From Denitrovibrio sp. (lineage in GTDB: Bacteria; Chrysiogenota; Deferribacteres; Deferribacterales; Geovibrionaceae): a stretch of 64,000 nt of DNA. Under the pieces are notes generated by a model. That model worked only from the letters and a program-made list of their open reading frames with translations. It did no database searches and was not told where the DNA came from. The stretch spans positions 124,001 to 188,000 of the forward strand of contig PKTN01000009.1 of the NCBI GenBank assembly GCA_002869185.1, written 5' to 3'. Positions 63,353 to 64,000 of the stretch are shown piece by piece (position 1 is the stretch's first letter; each line of letters begins with the position of its first letter). The position numbers were made by a program, and so were the translations under genes.

Positions 63353-64000
63353 AGTTAAATTTTGATGTAACAGCACAAGAATATGAAATAATACACTCTA
63401 TTTTGGAAGACTATCTTCAAAAGGCTGATGTATATGTCTTTGGTAGCAGGGCAAAACAGACCAGCAGGTTTAATTCTGATTTGGATTTGGCAATAGATGC
63501 AAATGAATTAGTTAGTAAAGAAACGCTGATAGATTTAAAAGAAGACTTTAACGACTCTAATTTGCGCTATAGCGTAGATATCGTTGATATAAATGCTATA
63601 GATGAAAACTTCAGAAAACTTGTGGATGCTGAAAAGGTGATGTTCGCATCTTTTGACAAGAAAACTATACCAAGTTTAAGATTCCCCGAATTCACAGGGG
63701 AGTGGGAAGAGAAAAGACTTAATGAAATAACTGATTATGTTGATTATAGAGGTAAAAGTCCTACAAAGACAGAAAAGGGGACTTTTCTTGTTACTGCCAA
63801 AAATATTAAGAAAGGGTATATCGATTATACTAACTCTAAAGAGTATATAAGTACAGATGATTATGATCAAGTTATGAAGAGAGGACTTCCGAGTCTTGAT
63901 GATGTTTTGTTGACTACAGAAGCACCATTAGGAAATGTTGCATTAGTAGATAATGAAAATATTGCTTTAGCCCAAAGAGTAATTAAGTTTAGAGGTAAAG
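63349..64000 (+). CDS. hsdS: MntA-like nucleotidyltransferase fused to HsdS (partial, runs off the window)
   Basis: Open frame of 217 codons to the window end. Residues 1-100 form a minimal nucleotidyltransferase: G32-S33-x10-D44-x-D46 is the exact MntA GSx10DxD motif, with a third Asp at D77 in YSVDIVDI. From residue 107 the sequence is a normal HsdS N terminus, IPSLRFPEFTGEWEEKRL, followed by the first target-recognition domain (DYRGKSPTK, TEAPLGNVALV). No stop or new start separates them. The first part should neutralise the HEPN toxin, while the second selects the DNA site in the HsdM2S complex. Confidence 0.85.
   Translation, partial: MKLNFDVTAQEYEIIHSILEDYLQKADVYVFGSRAKQTSRFNSDLDLAIDANELVSKETLIDLKEDFNDSNLRYSVDIVDINAIDENFRKLVDAEKVMFASFDKKTIPSLRFPEFTGEWEEKRLNEITDYVDYRGKSPTKTEKGTFLVTAKNIKKGYIDYTNSKEYISTDDYDQVMKRGLPSLDDVLLTTEAPLGNVALVDNENIALAQRVIKFRGK

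Noticed and set aside
51978-64000. A second copy of the selC 3' end as right attachment site
   Set aside because: No copy of the T-arm/acceptor sequence was seen by eye up to base 64000; the border, if any, lies beyond the window.
1-64000. CRISPR arrays, insertion sequences with DDE transposase, or rRNA genes
   Set aside because: No regularly spaced identical repeats, transposase frames or rRNA sequence were seen anywhere in the window.

Overview
The window comes from a motile Gram-negative bacterium of moderate A+T content. It carries a lipopolysaccharide/O-antigen ligase, a GmhB-type heptose phosphatase, RND efflux, a large flagellin, an unusually rich chemosensory cluster and a selenocysteine tRNA. 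The histidine kinases of the MGQM..HQWRQPLN type and the UbiD-like plus UbiE pair would fit Deferribacterota (Denitrovibrio/Geovibrio/Seleniivibrio-like) or a related anaerobic lineage. This placement is an inference: no rRNA gene or other phylogenetic marker settles it.

Layout. 1-7.5 kb: htpX, rsmB, a two-gene RND efflux module and an O-antigen ligase-like membrane protein. 8.2-11.5 kb: a methionine operon (metY, metX, a methyltransferase) behind a SAM-I-type riboswitch and attenuator. 11.5-16.3 kb: a ClC channel between two copies of a dispersed repeat, then a flagellin with a sigma-28 promoter and a leader with two CsrA-like motifs, followed by a small charged protein. 16.4-27.2 kb: a signalling block with a substrate-binding lipoprotein, two paralogous sensor kinases each broken by an in-frame stop, an HDOD protein, a multi-PAS hybrid kinase and a diguanylate cyclase. 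27.9-43.4 kb: one long chemosensory operon (ParA, Hsp70-like, double-hairpin CZB receptor, triple CheW, CheB, STAS, CheY, HEAT, CheR, CheY, multi-Hpt CheA, receivers, receptor-like helical protein, Hpt). 43.4-51.9 kb: mostly leftward housekeeping and signalling genes (larC, nth, ubiD-like, ubiE, and a PP2C/HDOD/receiver/pseudokinase operon).

At 51.88-51.98 kb lies selC (tRNA-Sec), a classical island integration site. Everything to its right looks like a defence and mobile island: an anti-phage dCTP/dCMP deaminase with a coupled micro-ORF, a hipBA module with three evenly spaced operators, an operon of one unknown protein plus two very large tyrosine recombinases, and the start of a type I restriction-modification operon. 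In that operon a HepT-like HEPN toxin gene sits between hsdM and hsdS, and the MntA-like nucleotidyltransferase antitoxin is fused in frame to the N terminus of HsdS. This is the most novel arrangement in the window. It runs off the right edge, so hsdR and the far island end are not visible.

A second unexpected theme is four premature in-frame TAA/TAG codons at 19.5, 22.5, 33.5 and 35.6 kb. All are in signal-transduction genes that stay intact in the same frame downstream. They may be real nonsense mutations, a laboratory-strain effect or sequence errors, and should be checked against reads.
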